Below are positions 1 through 9,112 of a DNA stretch of 64,000 nt, one piece after another. Under the pieces are notes generated by a model that was not told the DNA's origin, made no database searches, and was given only the letters and a program-made list of their open reading frames with translations. Position numbers and translations under genes: made by a program. Every line of letters starts with the position of its first letter. The first letter of the stretch is position 1. The DNA comes from Flavobacterium chryseum (GTDB lineage: Bacteria; Bacteroidota; Bacteroidia; Flavobacteriales; Flavobacteriaceae). The stretch is from the NCBI RefSeq assembly GCF_004362015.1, contig NZ_SNWW01000001.1:62001-126000 (forward strand), given 5' to 3'.

Positions 1-939
1 GTAAAATATCCGCATATTCATTTTGATTTTCATGCCCATAACGATTATGATTTAAGCGTTGCCAATGTTATGGAAGCGGTGAGAGCCGGCATAAACGGAC
101 TTCACGTAACCGTTAATGGAATGGGTGAACGAGCAGGAAATGCTCCGCTCGAAAGCACAGTTGCTGTTATAAACGATTATATGCCAGAAGTTAGCATCAA
201 TATAAAAGAAACTTCTCTTTATACGGTAAGCAAGTTAGTAGAGACTTTTACCGGATATAGAATTCCGGCGAATAAACCAATTGTTGGCGATAATGTTTTT
301 ACGCAAACGGCAGGAATTCACGCTGATGGAGACAATAAAAACAATTTATATTTTAATGATTTACTTCCGGAACGTTTTGGGAGAAAACGAAAATATGCAT
401 TAGGAAAAACTTCCGGAAAAGCAAATATTGAGAAAAATCTTCAGGAATTAGGTTTAAAATTAAACCAGGAAGATTTGAAATTGGTTACCCAAAGAATCAT
501 CGAATTGGGCGATAAAAAAGAAACCGTTACAAAGGAAGATCTTCCATATATTATCTCAGATGTTTTGGACAGTCATACTTATGAAGATAAAATTACAATT
601 GAATCTTACGTCTTAATGCATTCAAAAGGAATGCGTCCGTCTACCACTTTACTTTTAAAAATTGACGATGAAATTATCGAAGAAAGCGCTCAGGGCGACG
701 GTCAGTTTGATGCTTTTATGAATGCTTTATCGAAAATTTACAAAAGCAAAAAACTAACGCTTCCAAAATTGATTGATTACGCCGTTAGAATTCCACCGGG
801 AAGTAGTTCTGATGCCTTGTGCGAAACGATCATCACATGGGTAAATAACGGAAAAGAATTTAAAACCAGAGGATTAGATTCAGATCAAACGGTTGCAGCG
901 ATTATTGCAACGCAGAAGATGTTGAATGTGATTGCGTAA
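1..939 (+). CDS. leuA: 2-isopropylmalate synthase-type enzyme, C-terminal part (5' end outside window)
   Basis: The frame is open from base 1, so the first usable ATG at 70 is internal and the gene starts upstream of the window. Visible parts are the HMGL-like catalytic motif HAHNDYDLS (a metal-binding His pair), then VNGMGERAGNAPL and QTAGIHADG, followed by the C-terminal regulatory domain with GDGQFDAF and IPPGSSSDA. This family condenses acetyl-CoA with 2-oxoisovalerate in leucine synthesis, and the C-terminal domain usually binds the feedback inhibitor. Placement directly before leuB supports a leucine role. Citramalate or homocitrate synthases share this architecture, so substrate specificity is inferred from context. 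Confidence 0.85.
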   Translation, partial: VKYPHIHFDFHAHNDYDLSVANVMEAVRAGINGLHVTVNGMGERAGNAPLESTVAVINDYMPEVSINIKETSLYTVSKLVETFTGYRIPANKPIVGDNVFTQTAGIHADGDNKNNLYFNDLLPERFGRKRKYALGKTSGKANIEKNLQELGLKLNQEDLKLVTQRIIELGDKKETVTKEDLPYIISDVLDSHTYEDKITIESYVLMHSKGMRPSTTLLLKIDDEIIEESAQGDGQFDAFMNALSKIYKSKKLTLPKLIDYAVRIPPGSSSDALCETIITWVNNGKEFKTRGLDSDQTVAAIIATQKMLNVIA

Positions 940-977
940 GGTTCTAAGTTGCTAAGATTTTAAGGTTCTGAGATAAA

Positions 978-1107
978 AAACTTAGCATCTCAGCAACTCG
1001 AACCTTAGAAACTTAAAAACTCTAAAAATAATTATAAATAAAGATTTTGACTTACTAAGAAAAAAACTTAGCATCTTAGCAACTCAGAACCTTAGAAACT
1101 TAAAAAA
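978..1107. repeat. Direct repeat pair in the leuA-leuB gap
   Basis: Two near-identical copies of about 42 bp (978-1019 and 1064-1107) begin AAACTTAGCATC and run through CTTAGAAACTTAAAAA. A partly inverted version lies at 942-975. The leuB start codon directly abuts the second copy. The arrangement could form alternative hairpins in the leuAB mRNA. It resembles other low-complexity palindromic spacers in this window. Confidence 0.7.
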
Positions 1108-2169
1108 ATGAAATTTAACATAGCCCTTTTAGCAGGAGATGGAATCGGACCAGAAGTAATAAATGAAGCTGTAAAAGTATCTGATGCTATTGCAAAAAAA
1201 TTCAATCACGAAATAACCTGGACACCGGCTTTAACCGGTGCTGCTGCAATTGATGCCGTTGGAGTTCCTTACCCTGATGAAACGCATGAAGTTTGTATGA
1301 AAGCTGATGCTGTTTTATTTGGAGCAATCGGACACCCGAAATACGATAATGATCCAAGCGCGCCAGTTCGTCCGGAGCAAGGTTTGTTGTTGATGCGTAA
1401 AAAATTAGGATTGTTTGCAAACGTACGCCCTACTTTTACTTTTCCTTCTTTAATTGATAATTCTCCTTTAAAAAGAGAAAGAATTGAAGGAACTGATTTA
1501 GTTTTCTTAAGAGAATTAACCGGTGGTATTTACTTTGGAGAAAAAGGTAGAAGAGACGGTGGAGAAACTGCTTTTGATAATTGTGTTTACACTAGAGCCG
1601 AAGTACAACGTTTGGCTAAAAAAGGTTTTGAACTTGCAATGACTCGTAGCAAAAAATTATGTTGCGTTGACAAAGCAAACGTTTTGGAAACTTCACGTTT
1701 ATGGAGAGAAACTGTTCAGGCAATGGAAAAAGATTATCCTGAAGTAACAGTTTCATACGAATTTGTAGATGCTGTTGCGATGCGTTTAGTTCAATGGCCA
1801 AATTCTTATGATGTATTAATTACAGAGAATTTATTCGGAGATATTTTAACGGATGAAGCTTCTGTAATTTCTGGTTCGATGGGACTAATGCCTTCTGCTT
1901 CTGTTGGAGAACATACTTCATTATACGAACCAATCCACGGATCTTACCCACAAGCAACCGGATTAAATATTGCTAATCCATTAGCAACTATTTTATCTGC
2001 AGCGATGATGTTCGAAGATGCTTTTGGATTAAAAGACGAAGCCGAAGCAATTAGAGCGGTTGTAAACAAATCATTAGAGCAAGGAATTGTTACTGAAGAT
2101 TTAGCTGTAAAAGGATCTAAAGCCTACAAAACCAGTGAAGTTGGAGATTGGTTAGTTGCTAATCTATAG
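1108..2169 (+). CDS. leuB: 3-isopropylmalate dehydrogenase
   Basis: At 353 aa this is the usual size for the NAD-dependent decarboxylating dehydrogenase that converts 3-isopropylmalate to 2-oxoisocaproate in leucine synthesis. The N-terminus has LLAGDGIGPEV, substrate-binding arginines lie around LLLMRKKLGLFANVRP, and the metal/NAD part has ENLFGDILTDE and YEPIHGSYPQATG. It follows the leuA-type gene by 168 bp on the same strand, so the two are probably one transcript. A strong bidirectional hairpin at 2281-2310 ends the unit. Confidence 0.97.
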   Translation: MKFNIALLAGDGIGPEVINEAVKVSDAIAKKFNHEITWTPALTGAAAIDAVGVPYPDETHEVCMKADAVLFGAIGHPKYDNDPSAPVRPEQGLLLMRKKLGLFANVRPTFTFPSLIDNSPLKRERIEGTDLVFLRELTGGIYFGEKGRRDGGETAFDNCVYTRAEVQRLAKKGFELAMTRSKKLCCVDKANVLETSRLWRETVQAMEKDYPEVTVSYEFVDAVAMRLVQWPNSYDVLITENLFGDILTDEASVISGSMGLMPSASVGEHTSLYEPIHGSYPQATGLNIANPLATILSAAMMFEDAFGLKDEAEAIRAVVNKSLEQGIVTEDLAVKGSKAYKTSEVGDWLVANL

Positions 2170-2190
2170 TTTTATTTGTTTCAGGTTTCA

Positions 2191-2262
2191 TGTATAGGCG
2201 CACAGCAGTGCGTCTTTTCTCTATGTTAGATGCACTGCTGTGCATCTCTACAGAAAAATAAA
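2191..2262. repeat. Two GCAC(A/T)GC(A/T)GTGC palindromes downstream of leuB
   Basis: Two short palindromes (around 2196-2214 and 2228-2252) share the core GCACAGCAGTGC or its inverse, followed by CTCTAC. A third copy of the same family lies at 52573-52599. This is a dispersed extragenic palindrome family; no coding function is seen. Confidence 0.7.
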
Positions 2263-2280
2263 TAAAATTGGATACATAAA

Positions 2281-2310
2281 AAAAGGGATCAACTTGCGTT
2301 GATCCCTTTT
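2281..2310. terminator. Bidirectional rho-independent terminator
   Basis: A perfect 13-bp stem (AAAAGGGATCAAC / GTTGATCCCTTTT) with a 4-nt loop carries T-tracts in both directions. It sits between leuB (+) and the RRM gene (-), so it can serve both convergent transcripts. Confidence 0.9.
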
Positions 2311-2329
2311 ATATATTTAGAAAAAAATA

Positions 2330-2689
2330 TTAATATCCTCCTCTGTTACCACCACGGTCATTTCCACCACGGCTGTTTCCTCCACCATAACCTCCGCGTG
2401 AATCTCCACCGCGACTGTTATTGTTGAAGCTTCTTCTTTCGCCTTCTGGTTTCGGTTCAGATTTATTAACCACAATTGCACGACCTTGAACAGTAGCTCC
2501 GTTCAATTCATCAATTGCTTTTTGAGCTTCCGCATCGTTTGGCATCTCTACGAAACCAAAACCTTTGCTTCTTCCTGTAAATTTATCAGTAATGATCTTA
2601 ACTGAATCTACTGCTCCGTAAGCCTCGAAAGACTCTCTTAAATCTGCTTCCTCAATACTGAATGGAAGGCTTCCAACAAAAATGTTCAT
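2330..2689 (-). CDS. RRM-type RNA-binding protein with glycine/arginine-rich tail
   Basis: This 119-aa protein is a single RNA recognition motif followed by a low-complexity tail. RNP-2 is IFVGSLPF near residue 3 and RNP-1 is KGFGFVEM near residue 43. From about residue 88 the tail is Gly/Arg/Asn-rich with repeated RGG. Bacterial proteins of this type are often abundant, sometimes cold-induced, cytoplasmic RNA-binding proteins. A TACATTTG element at 2714-2721 on the minus strand lies 24 bp upstream of the ATG, and the gene shares the terminator at 2281-2310 with leuB. Confidence 0.93.
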   Translation of the reverse strand: MNIFVGSLPFSIEEADLRESFEAYGAVDSVKIITDKFTGRSKGFGFVEMPNDAEAQKAIDELNGATVQGRAIVVNKSEPKPEGERRSFNNNSRGGDSRGGYGGGNSRGGNDRGGNRGGY

Positions 2690-2713
2690 ATGTACTTATT
2701 TATAATAATGTAG

Positions 2714-2721
2714 CAAATGTA
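2714..2721 (-). promoter_or_regulatory. TAnnTTTG promoter element for the RRM gene
   Basis: TACATTTG on the minus strand, 24 bp before the start codon, matches the Bacteroidota -7 element. No convincing TTG -33 element is visible. Confidence 0.5.
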
Positions 2722-2818
2722 GTCTTATTTTTCTCTAATCTACTATATATTAGTTTATTTATGTTTTTATTTTGATTTAAAAACATAATTTAACAAAACT
2801 AATTTATAAGTGGTGAAA

Positions 2819-3310
2819 TTATAATTGATGTGCAATATTGTTAAATTCAACAGGAACTTTATAGAAAACACCTTCTGTGAAGCTTACTTTTGCGTTTTCA
2901 GTATTGGTTTCATCAACATTTACGGCATTAAACTTAAATGTTCCAGAAATAGTCCCGTTTTCAATATTATAGTCTGTAATCACAATTTGCCCATTTCCTG
3001 TATTTGTTCCTGTAGAAAACTCAGCCGGTTCTGATTGATTTCCGTTAGAATAAAATGCTTTCGAAATATTATCAATACCAAGAATATAAGTTTTTTGAGT
3101 TGAAGATTCTGTTTGCAATTTTACAACTTCGTATCCCAAATATCCTTCTACAATGATTTTTCCGTCTCCGTCCAAATAAGCTTTATAAGTTTGAGCTCTC
3201 CAAAAAACATTATCTTTTAAAGTTTGAAACGCGGGATTATTAAATTTTACATCTTCGGTACAAGAAGACATTAAAAAAAACAGCAAAATCAAAGACATCC
3301 ATTTTTTCAT
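2819..3310 (-). CDS. Putative lipoprotein of unknown function
   Basis: A 163-aa protein whose N-terminus is a lipoprotein signal: charged MKKW, a hydrophobic stretch, then a lipobox ending MSSC with the Cys at residue 17. The mature part is beta-rich with Thr/Asn-rich segments and has no catalytic motif I recognise. It resembles small Flavobacteria envelope lipoproteins annotated only as domains of unknown function. It stands alone between the RRM gene and the convergent rpsP unit. Confidence 0.75.
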   Translation of the reverse strand: MKKWMSLILLFFLMSSCTEDVKFNNPAFQTLKDNVFWRAQTYKAYLDGDGKIIVEGYLGYEVVKLQTESSTQKTYILGIDNISKAFYSNGNQSEPAEFSTGTNTGNGQIVITDYNIENGTISGTFKFNAVNVDETNTENAKVSFTEGVFYKVPVEFNNIAHQL

Positions 3311-3456
3311 ATTGTGGTATTTAAAACAAATTTTGGCAAAAGTATCTCATTTAAGGAAATAAATAAAATTTACGCTATAATAAAGGACTCATTTTGAAAC
3401 AAAAAACAGCAATGTTTATTTATAGCGATTTAAACGTACAATTCAGAAAAAAATTA

Positions 3457-3464
3457 TATCTTTG
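3457..3464 (+). promoter_or_regulatory. TAnnTTTG promoter element for rpsP
   Basis: TATCTTTG lies 49 bp upstream of the rpsP ATG and matches the -7 consensus. A clear -33 TTG is not present. Confidence 0.5.
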
Positions 3465-3513
3465 CGCCCTTAATTAACAGAGGTCGAGTACCTCAAAATT
3501 TAATCATACGATT

Positions 3514-4086
3514 ATGTCAGTAAAAATTAGATTACAAAGACACGGTAAAAAACAAAAACCTTTTTACTGGGTTGTAGCTGCGGATGCACGCTCAAAAAGA
3601 GATGGTAAATACTTAGAGAAAATCGGTACTTACAATCCAAACACAAACCCTGCAACTATCGAATTAAACATTGATAGTGCGGTAAAATGGTTGCACAATG
3701 GTGCACAACCAACTGATACTGCAAGAGCAATTCTTTCTTACAAAGGAGCTTTATTGAAACACCACCTTGATGGAGGTATTCGTAAAGGTGCTTTAACTCA
3801 AGAACAAGCTGATGCTAAATTAGCTGCTTGGTTAGATGCTAAAGCTGGAAAAGTTGATGCTAAAAAAGATGGTTTAACAAAAGCGCAAGCTGATGCTAGA
3901 GCTAAAGCTTTTAAAGCAGAACAAGAAGTTAATGCTAAACGTTTAGCTGCTGCAGCTCAGGCTGAAGCTGATGCTATCGCTGCTGAAAATCCTGCAGTTG
4001 AAGAAGAAGTTACTGAAGTTGAAGCGGAAGCTGCTACTGAAGAAGCTCCTGCTGCTGAAGAAAATAACGAAACAACTGAAGCATAA
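3514..4086 (+). CDS. rpsP: 30S ribosomal protein S16 with long acidic/alanine-rich extension
   Basis: The first roughly 80 residues are a standard S16 core (MSVKIRLQRHGKKQKPFYW, then KIGTYNPNTNP). S16 is usually 80-90 aa, but this protein has 190. The extra half is rich in Ala, Lys, Asp and Glu (repeated QADA and AEADA patterns) and ends in an acidic EEEVTEVEAEAATEEAP-type tail, probably disordered. Such extensions are common in Bacteroidota S16. The gene precedes rimM by 15 bp, the classic rpsP-rimM operon order. Confidence 0.97.
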   Translation: MSVKIRLQRHGKKQKPFYWVVAADARSKRDGKYLEKIGTYNPNTNPATIELNIDSAVKWLHNGAQPTDTARAILSYKGALLKHHLDGGIRKGALTQEQADAKLAAWLDAKAGKVDAKKDGLTKAQADARAKAFKAEQEVNAKRLAAAAQAEADAIAAENPAVEEEVTEVEAEAATEEAPAAEENNETTEA

Positions 4087-4101
4087 TTTTAGCTAGCGAG
4101 A

Positions 4102-4626
4102 ATGCGTAAAGAAGAATGTTTTTATTTAGGTAAAATCGCTAAAAAATTTAGTTTCAAAGGTGAAGTTCTGGCTTATTTAGACACGGACGAACCTGAGTTA
4201 TACGAAAATCTGGAATCAGTGTTTATTGAATGCAATAAACACTTGGTTCCTTTTTTTATTGAAAAAAGTTCATTGCACAAAAACGATTTTTTAAGAATTC
4301 GTTTTGAAGATATGAATACAGAAGAAGATGCAGATGCCATTATGGGCAATGCTATTTATCTTCCTTTAAACATGTTGCCAAAACTTTCCGGCAATAAATT
4401 TTATTTTCACGAAGTTATTGGTTTTGAAATTGAAGATCAACGTTTAGGCGTTTTCGGAAAAATTGCTGCAGTTAACGATACTACTGCACAACCACTTTTT
4501 GAAGTTTTAAATGGCGAAGTCGAAATGTTGATTCCGATGATCGACCACTTTTTGGTAAAAATTGATCGTGATAACAAAAAAGTTATTATGAATCTGCCAG
4601 AGGGACTTGTTGAAATGTACCTATAA
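4102..4626 (+). CDS. rimM: Ribosome maturation factor RimM
   Basis: A 174-aa protein with the N-terminal RimM beta-barrel (YLGKIAKKFSFKGEVLAYLD) and a C-terminal PRC-barrel domain (FYFHEVIGFEIED and LIPMIDHFLVKID). RimM assists maturation of the 30S head and binds S19. It directly follows rpsP, consistent with co-expression. The next gene, a tRNA methyltransferase, is 117 bp downstream across a spacer with imperfect inverted repeats. Confidence 0.95.
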   Translation: MRKEECFYLGKIAKKFSFKGEVLAYLDTDEPELYENLESVFIECNKHLVPFFIEKSSLHKNDFLRIRFEDMNTEEDADAIMGNAIYLPLNMLPKLSGNKFYFHEVIGFEIEDQRLGVFGKIAAVNDTTAQPLFEVLNGEVEMLIPMIDHFLVKIDRDNKKVIMNLPEGLVEMYL

Positions 4627-4743
4627 GTTAGATTTTTGGACTTCTTAGAAGATTAGATATTTAGATTATTCCAATTAATATTTATTAATTTCTTCAAGGA
4701 AAATCAAAAATCTGCAATCGTTAATCATCATTCTAAAATCATT

Positions 4744-5451
4744 ATGTTTTCATTCAAGCAATTTTCAGTTCAACAAGACAAAACCGCTATGAAAGTTGGA
4801 ACTGATGGCGTTTTATTGGGTGCTTGGGCTCCAATTCATCACAATCCTTTTAGTATTTTAGATATTGGTGCAGGAACAGGAATTATAGCTTTGATGCTGG
4901 CGCAACGAACTCATGCGGAACAAATTGACGCTCTTGAAATTGATGAGGATGCTTATGAACAAGCTGTTGGGAATTTTGAAAGCTCACCTTGGAGCGATCG
5001 CTTATTTTGTTTTCATGCGGGTTTAGACGAATTTATTGATGAACCGGAAGATGAATATGATTTGATTGTTTCGAATCCTCCTTTTTACTCTGAAGATTAT
5101 AAAACTGAAAATGAACAACGCGATTTAGCTCGTTTTCAAGACGCAATGCCTTTTGAAGAACTAGTTGAAGCAGCGGATTTGTTTCTTTCTGAAAACGGAA
5201 TATTTGCGGTAATCCTCCCATATAAAGAAGAAGAAAACTTTATTGTTTTAGCAAACGAGTTCGAATTATATCCAATCAAAATTACACGTGTAAAAGGAAC
5301 TCCAAATTCATCAATCAAGCGTAGTTTATTGGCTTTTAGCCGAAATGAAAATACTGAAATCGAAATTGATGAATTAACGATCGAAATTGATAGGCATGTT
5401 TATACTCCTGAATATATTGAGTTGACGAAAGAATTTTACTTAAAATTTTAA
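4744..5451 (+). CDS. trmN6: tRNA1(Val) A37 N6-methyltransferase family protein
   Basis: This 235-aa class I SAM-dependent methyltransferase has DIGAGTGIIALMLAQR (SAM motif I) near residue 40 and the catalytic NPPF tetrapeptide in IVSNPPFYSEDYK, typical of amino-group methylation. The opening VGTDGVLLGAW pattern and the length fit the TrmN6/YfiC family, which methylates A37 of tRNA1(Val). Location after rpsP-rimM fits a translation cluster. Its stop overlaps the stop of the convergent HlyD-type gene by 4 bp, so no terminator fits between them. Confidence 0.85.
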   Translation: MFSFKQFSVQQDKTAMKVGTDGVLLGAWAPIHHNPFSILDIGAGTGIIALMLAQRTHAEQIDALEIDEDAYEQAVGNFESSPWSDRLFCFHAGLDEFIDEPEDEYDLIVSNPPFYSEDYKTENEQRDLARFQDAMPFEELVEAADLFLSENGIFAVILPYKEEENFIVLANEFELYPIKITRVKGTPNSSIKRSLLAFSRNENTEIEIDELTIEIDRHVYTPEYIELTKEFYLKF

Positions 5452-6743
5452 ACCTGTTCAAAAATGCTTTTGAACTGATATAAAATTCTTTCGAGTAAGC
5501 GTAAATCTTCGGTTACAATCTCAGCACTTCCTTTCATTTCCTGTTGAAATATAATTTGCTTTTTATACGATGTTTGTAATCCGTTTGGAAGTGCAACATC
5601 CAATAACAGATTTCCATCTTTATCCGGAACCAAAGAAATATTCTGAATCTTACCATATAAAACACCAAATTCTCTATCGGGAAAATTTGATAATCTAATA
5701 TTGACTTTTTGACCTACTTTTATTTTTCCTGAATTTAGTGCCGGCGCTTTTACTTTGCCAATAAAACCATTTTTAGCATCGGGAATAATCGAAAACACAT
5801 TATCTCCGGAATTTATAGTTTGATTTTCTGTCCAGACCTGCAAAAAAGTTACAACGCCACTTACCGATGATTTTAAAGTATAGTTTAGTTCCCAGTCTTT
5901 TATGACTTTTTTAAGCTGATAGAATGATTGCGCCATGTTACGGCCCAGGTTTACTTCTTCCTTAGTGCTGTTTATGTGAGAATTCTGACTGGATTTTGTA
6001 TTATCAATTAAAGATGACCTTAATTGAGAAATAGACGATAAAAGGCTCTTATAATTCTTCTGTGCCTGCAAATAAGTAAGTTTTTTAGCTTCCATTTCCT
6101 GAGTAGAAACAATTCCTTTATTGAAGAGTGTTTCAAAACGGGCAACTTCATTTTTTTGAAGCTGTAATTCGCTTTCGTTAATTGCTTTTTGCTGTTGCAA
6201 AATATCTAATCGTTCCTTGATTTGAATATTTTCAGAACTTTGCGCTCTGTTTTCTACTTCAAAAGGCTGCAAATCTTTATTTAATTCATGCGCCTGATAA
6301 TCTTTTTGAAAAACAGCGTAGGCACTTTCTATTTCTCCTAATTGTGCGTTTTTCAAAAGTGTAAATGGAAAATCTTTTTTAGAATCATTTATATTATAGC
6401 TTTCAACAATAGTTTTTAATGCAAACACATCTTTATAATTGGCTGTATTTTCTATAATAGCCAATGTGGTGTTTTTTTCTATTATTGATTTGTTTTTGAC
6501 CAATATGGCTTCAATCCGACCTGAAGTTTTAGAAACTATCTTTTCCGGTGGAATATTCGTTGTAATAACAATTTCGGTATTAACGACATCGGGATATTTA
6601 ATAAACCAGGAAACAAAAAACAGCATAAAGATGATCACAAAAATCAAAACGGTTCCCCAGCGTATCATCCAGTGTGGTACTTTGGTGAGAATGTCCTGAA
6701 CTTCTTCACTTCTTAATTCGAATGTAGTATTATCTTCAGCCAT
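5448..6743 (-). CDS. HlyD-type membrane fusion protein of the peptide exporter
   Basis: 431 aa with a cytoplasmic N-terminus, one transmembrane helix at about residues 26-48 (TVLIFVIIFMLFFVSWF), a split lipoyl/barrel-sandwich domain flanking a long coiled-coil region at about 130-270, and a beta-barrel segment (KVKAPALNSGKIKVGQKV). This is the architecture of periplasmic adaptors for type I and bacteriocin secretion. It lies 2 bp after the C39-ABC gene, so the two are cotranscribed and presumably form the inner-membrane part of one exporter. The outer-membrane TolC partner is not encoded next to it. Confidence 0.9.
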   Translation of the reverse strand: MAEDNTTFELRSEEVQDILTKVPHWMIRWGTVLIFVIIFMLFFVSWFIKYPDVVNTEIVITTNIPPEKIVSKTSGRIEAILVKNKSIIEKNTTLAIIENTANYKDVFALKTIVESYNINDSKKDFPFTLLKNAQLGEIESAYAVFQKDYQAHELNKDLQPFEVENRAQSSENIQIKERLDILQQQKAINESELQLQKNEVARFETLFNKGIVSTQEMEAKKLTYLQAQKNYKSLLSSISQLRSSLIDNTKSSQNSHINSTKEEVNLGRNMAQSFYQLKKVIKDWELNYTLKSSVSGVVTFLQVWTENQTINSGDNVFSIIPDAKNGFIGKVKAPALNSGKIKVGQKVNIRLSNFPDREFGVLYGKIQNISLVPDKDGNLLLDVALPNGLQTSYKKQIIFQQEMKGSAEIVTEDLRLLERILYQFKSIFEQV

Positions 6744-6745
6744 GC

Positions 6746-8938
6746 TTAATTTCCTAATTGTAATTGATTTCTAACCAGCTCAAAATAATTTCCTTTTTGT
6801 TCTACTAATGCGGAATGGGATCCAATTTCGATGATTTTTCCTTTGTCCAGAACCACAATCTGGTCTGCATTCATAACTGTACTTAAACGGTGTGCGATTA
6901 CTACAACGGTCTTGTCTTTAAAGAAAATATCAAGTTTTCGCATAATTTCTCTTTCGTTATTGGCGTCTAAAGCTGATGTGGCTTCATCAAAAAATAATAT
7001 CTCCGGATTTTTATAAACAGCTCTGGCAATGAGTAATCGCTGTTTTTGTCCGCTGCTCATTCCTAAACCTTCGGCGCCAATTTTGGTGTTATATCCCAAC
7101 GGCAAACCACTTACGTATTCTTTTATATTGGCTACATCTGCAGCATAGACCAACCTTTCTTTATCGACTTTATCAACACCTATTGCGATGTTGTTTGCAA
7201 TGGTATCGCTAAATATAAAACCTTCCTGCATTACGGCTCCAATATTGGATCGCCATGCTTTTTGAGAAATATTTTTCAGTTGTGTATTTCCAATATTAAT
7301 CTCGCCATTGTTAGGTTCGTAAAACTTAAGCAGCAATTTCATAAGGGTTGTTTTTCCGCTTCCGCTAACGCCTACTATGGCGGTAACTTTATTGGCCGGA
7401 ATGATCAGGCTTAAATTTTCTAATACCGGAATATCAGATCCTAAATAGCGGTAAGACAGATTTTTAATGTCGATATCGGCATCAAACGGAACATCGCCGG
7501 TCTGATGCACTTCTTGCTGTGTTTCATCTTCTTTTTCATGAATTTCAGATAATCTTGCCAATGATATTTTAGCATCCTGAAGTTCTCGCACAAACTCAAT
7601 AAGTTGTGTAATTGGTCCGTTTAAGCTTCCTACAATCGAACTTATTGCCAGCATCATTCCTAGTGTAATGGAACCATCGATAACCAATTTTGCAGACAGA
7701 AAAATGATGAAGATGTTTTTTAATTCATTAATTACAGAAGAGCCAATGGTTTGGGTTTGTTCTAAGACCAATCCTTTTATTGAAACTCTAAACAATCTTG
7801 CCTGAACATATTCCCAGCCCCAGCGTTTTTGTTTTTCGGCATTATGGAGCTTAATCTCCTGCATTCCGTTAATAAGTTCCATTACTTTGCTTTGTTCCTG
7901 GGAAACTTCTGCAAAACGTTTGTAATCGAGAACTTCTCTTCTTTTTAAGAACAGCGTAATCCAGCCAAAATAGAGTACACTTCCGGCAAAAAACACTAAA
8001 AATATCTGAATGTTAAAATATGCCAAAACGCCTCCCATAACAATCATGTTGATCACGGAAAATAAAACATTTAAAGAAGATGTGGTTAAAATTCGTTCTA
8101 TTCTTCGATGATCGTTTATTCGCTGCATGATATCTCCCGTCATTCTCACATCAAAAAACGAAATAGGCAGATTCATTAATTTAATAAAGAAATCTGAGAT
8201 CAGAGAGATATTTATTCTGGTAGAAAGATGGAGTAATATCCAGCTTCTGATAAGTTCTAAACCTGTTCTTCCGGCAAAAAGAAATAATTGCGCAAAAAGA
8301 ATCAGATAAATAAAATGTATGTTTTGGTTTTGTATACCAACATCAACGATACTTTGGGTTAAAAATGGGAAAATTAGCTGCAATAATGTACTTGCCAATA
8401 ATCCTATGCTTAATTGAATCAAAAATGATTTATATCGCAGGACATATTGTGACAACATTCCGAATCCTATACCTTTATTGTCTTCTTTATCAAAGTCAGT
8501 TTGAAAAAATTTCGGTGTTGCTTCAATCAGTAATGCAATACCTTCCTGAGTAGATTCTCCTGCATTGTTTCCAATCCAAAATTTAATAAAGTCTTTTTGA
8601 TTGTACTCAATTAAACCAAAAGCAGGATCAGAGATATAATAAATTCCCTTTTTGATTTTATAAAGTACCACATAGTGATTTTGATTCCAATGCAAAACAC
8701 ATGGTAATGGCGCCTCTTCTAATCTTTTTACATTCAATTTCACCCCTAAAGTCCTGAAACCAATTTTCTCGGCAGCATCGCTCAAGAAAAGCAAATTGCT
8801 TCCTTCGCGAGTTGTTTCACTAGTATCTCGCAATTCCTGAATACTAATTGTTTTCCCGTAATGCTTAGCTATTATTTTTAAACATGTGGGGCCACAATCT
8901 TTAAAATCTGCTTGTTTGTAATTGGTGAATTTTCTCAA
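6746..8938 (-). CDS. C39-peptidase-containing ABC transporter for double-glycine peptides
   Basis: 730 aa in the order C39 peptidase (1-125), six-helix ABC membrane domain (about 165-455) and nucleotide-binding domain (about 490-725). The peptidase has Q9, C15 in DCGPTC, H88 in NHYVVL and D104 in SDPAFG, so the triad looks intact. The ATPase has Walker A GVSGSGKTT, signature SSGQKQRLLIARA, Walker B ILFFDEATSALD and the switch His in IAHRLST. This family removes leaders after Gly-Gly and exports the mature peptide. The four precursor genes upstream on the same strand are the obvious substrates. Confidence 0.96.
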   Translation of the reverse strand: MRKFTNYKQADFKDCGPTCLKIIAKHYGKTISIQELRDTSETTREGSNLLFLSDAAEKIGFRTLGVKLNVKRLEEAPLPCVLHWNQNHYVVLYKIKKGIYYISDPAFGLIEYNQKDFIKFWIGNNAGESTQEGIALLIEATPKFFQTDFDKEDNKGIGFGMLSQYVLRYKSFLIQLSIGLLASTLLQLIFPFLTQSIVDVGIQNQNIHFIYLILFAQLFLFAGRTGLELIRSWILLHLSTRINISLISDFFIKLMNLPISFFDVRMTGDIMQRINDHRRIERILTTSSLNVLFSVINMIVMGGVLAYFNIQIFLVFFAGSVLYFGWITLFLKRREVLDYKRFAEVSQEQSKVMELINGMQEIKLHNAEKQKRWGWEYVQARLFRVSIKGLVLEQTQTIGSSVINELKNIFIIFLSAKLVIDGSITLGMMLAISSIVGSLNGPITQLIEFVRELQDAKISLARLSEIHEKEDETQQEVHQTGDVPFDADIDIKNLSYRYLGSDIPVLENLSLIIPANKVTAIVGVSGSGKTTLMKLLLKFYEPNNGEINIGNTQLKNISQKAWRSNIGAVMQEGFIFSDTIANNIAIGVDKVDKERLVYAADVANIKEYVSGLPLGYNTKIGAEGLGMSSGQKQRLLIARAVYKNPEILFFDEATSALDANNEREIMRKLDIFFKDKTVVVIAHRLSTVMNADQIVVLDKGKIIEIGSHSALVEQKGNYFELVRNQLQLGN

Positions 8939-9083
8939 TTCTTAATGGGTTTATTTTATAGCAATATTATACAAAAATTCTTAAAAAAAGAAGAATCCTT
9001 ATTTAAATATGATTTTCATTTTTAATTAAACTTGTCAATTTATCAATTAACTTAAACATCTGTATATCAAAATTTTAAATAAA

Positions 9084-9112
9084 AAAGCTTTGCTAATTAA
9101 TAACAAAGCTTT
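9084..9112 (-). terminator. Hairpin terminator, minus strand
   Basis: A 9-bp stem AAAGCTTTG / CAAAGCTTT is followed on the minus strand by a T-run. It lies downstream of the peptide genes and before the exporter gene. Confidence 0.6.
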
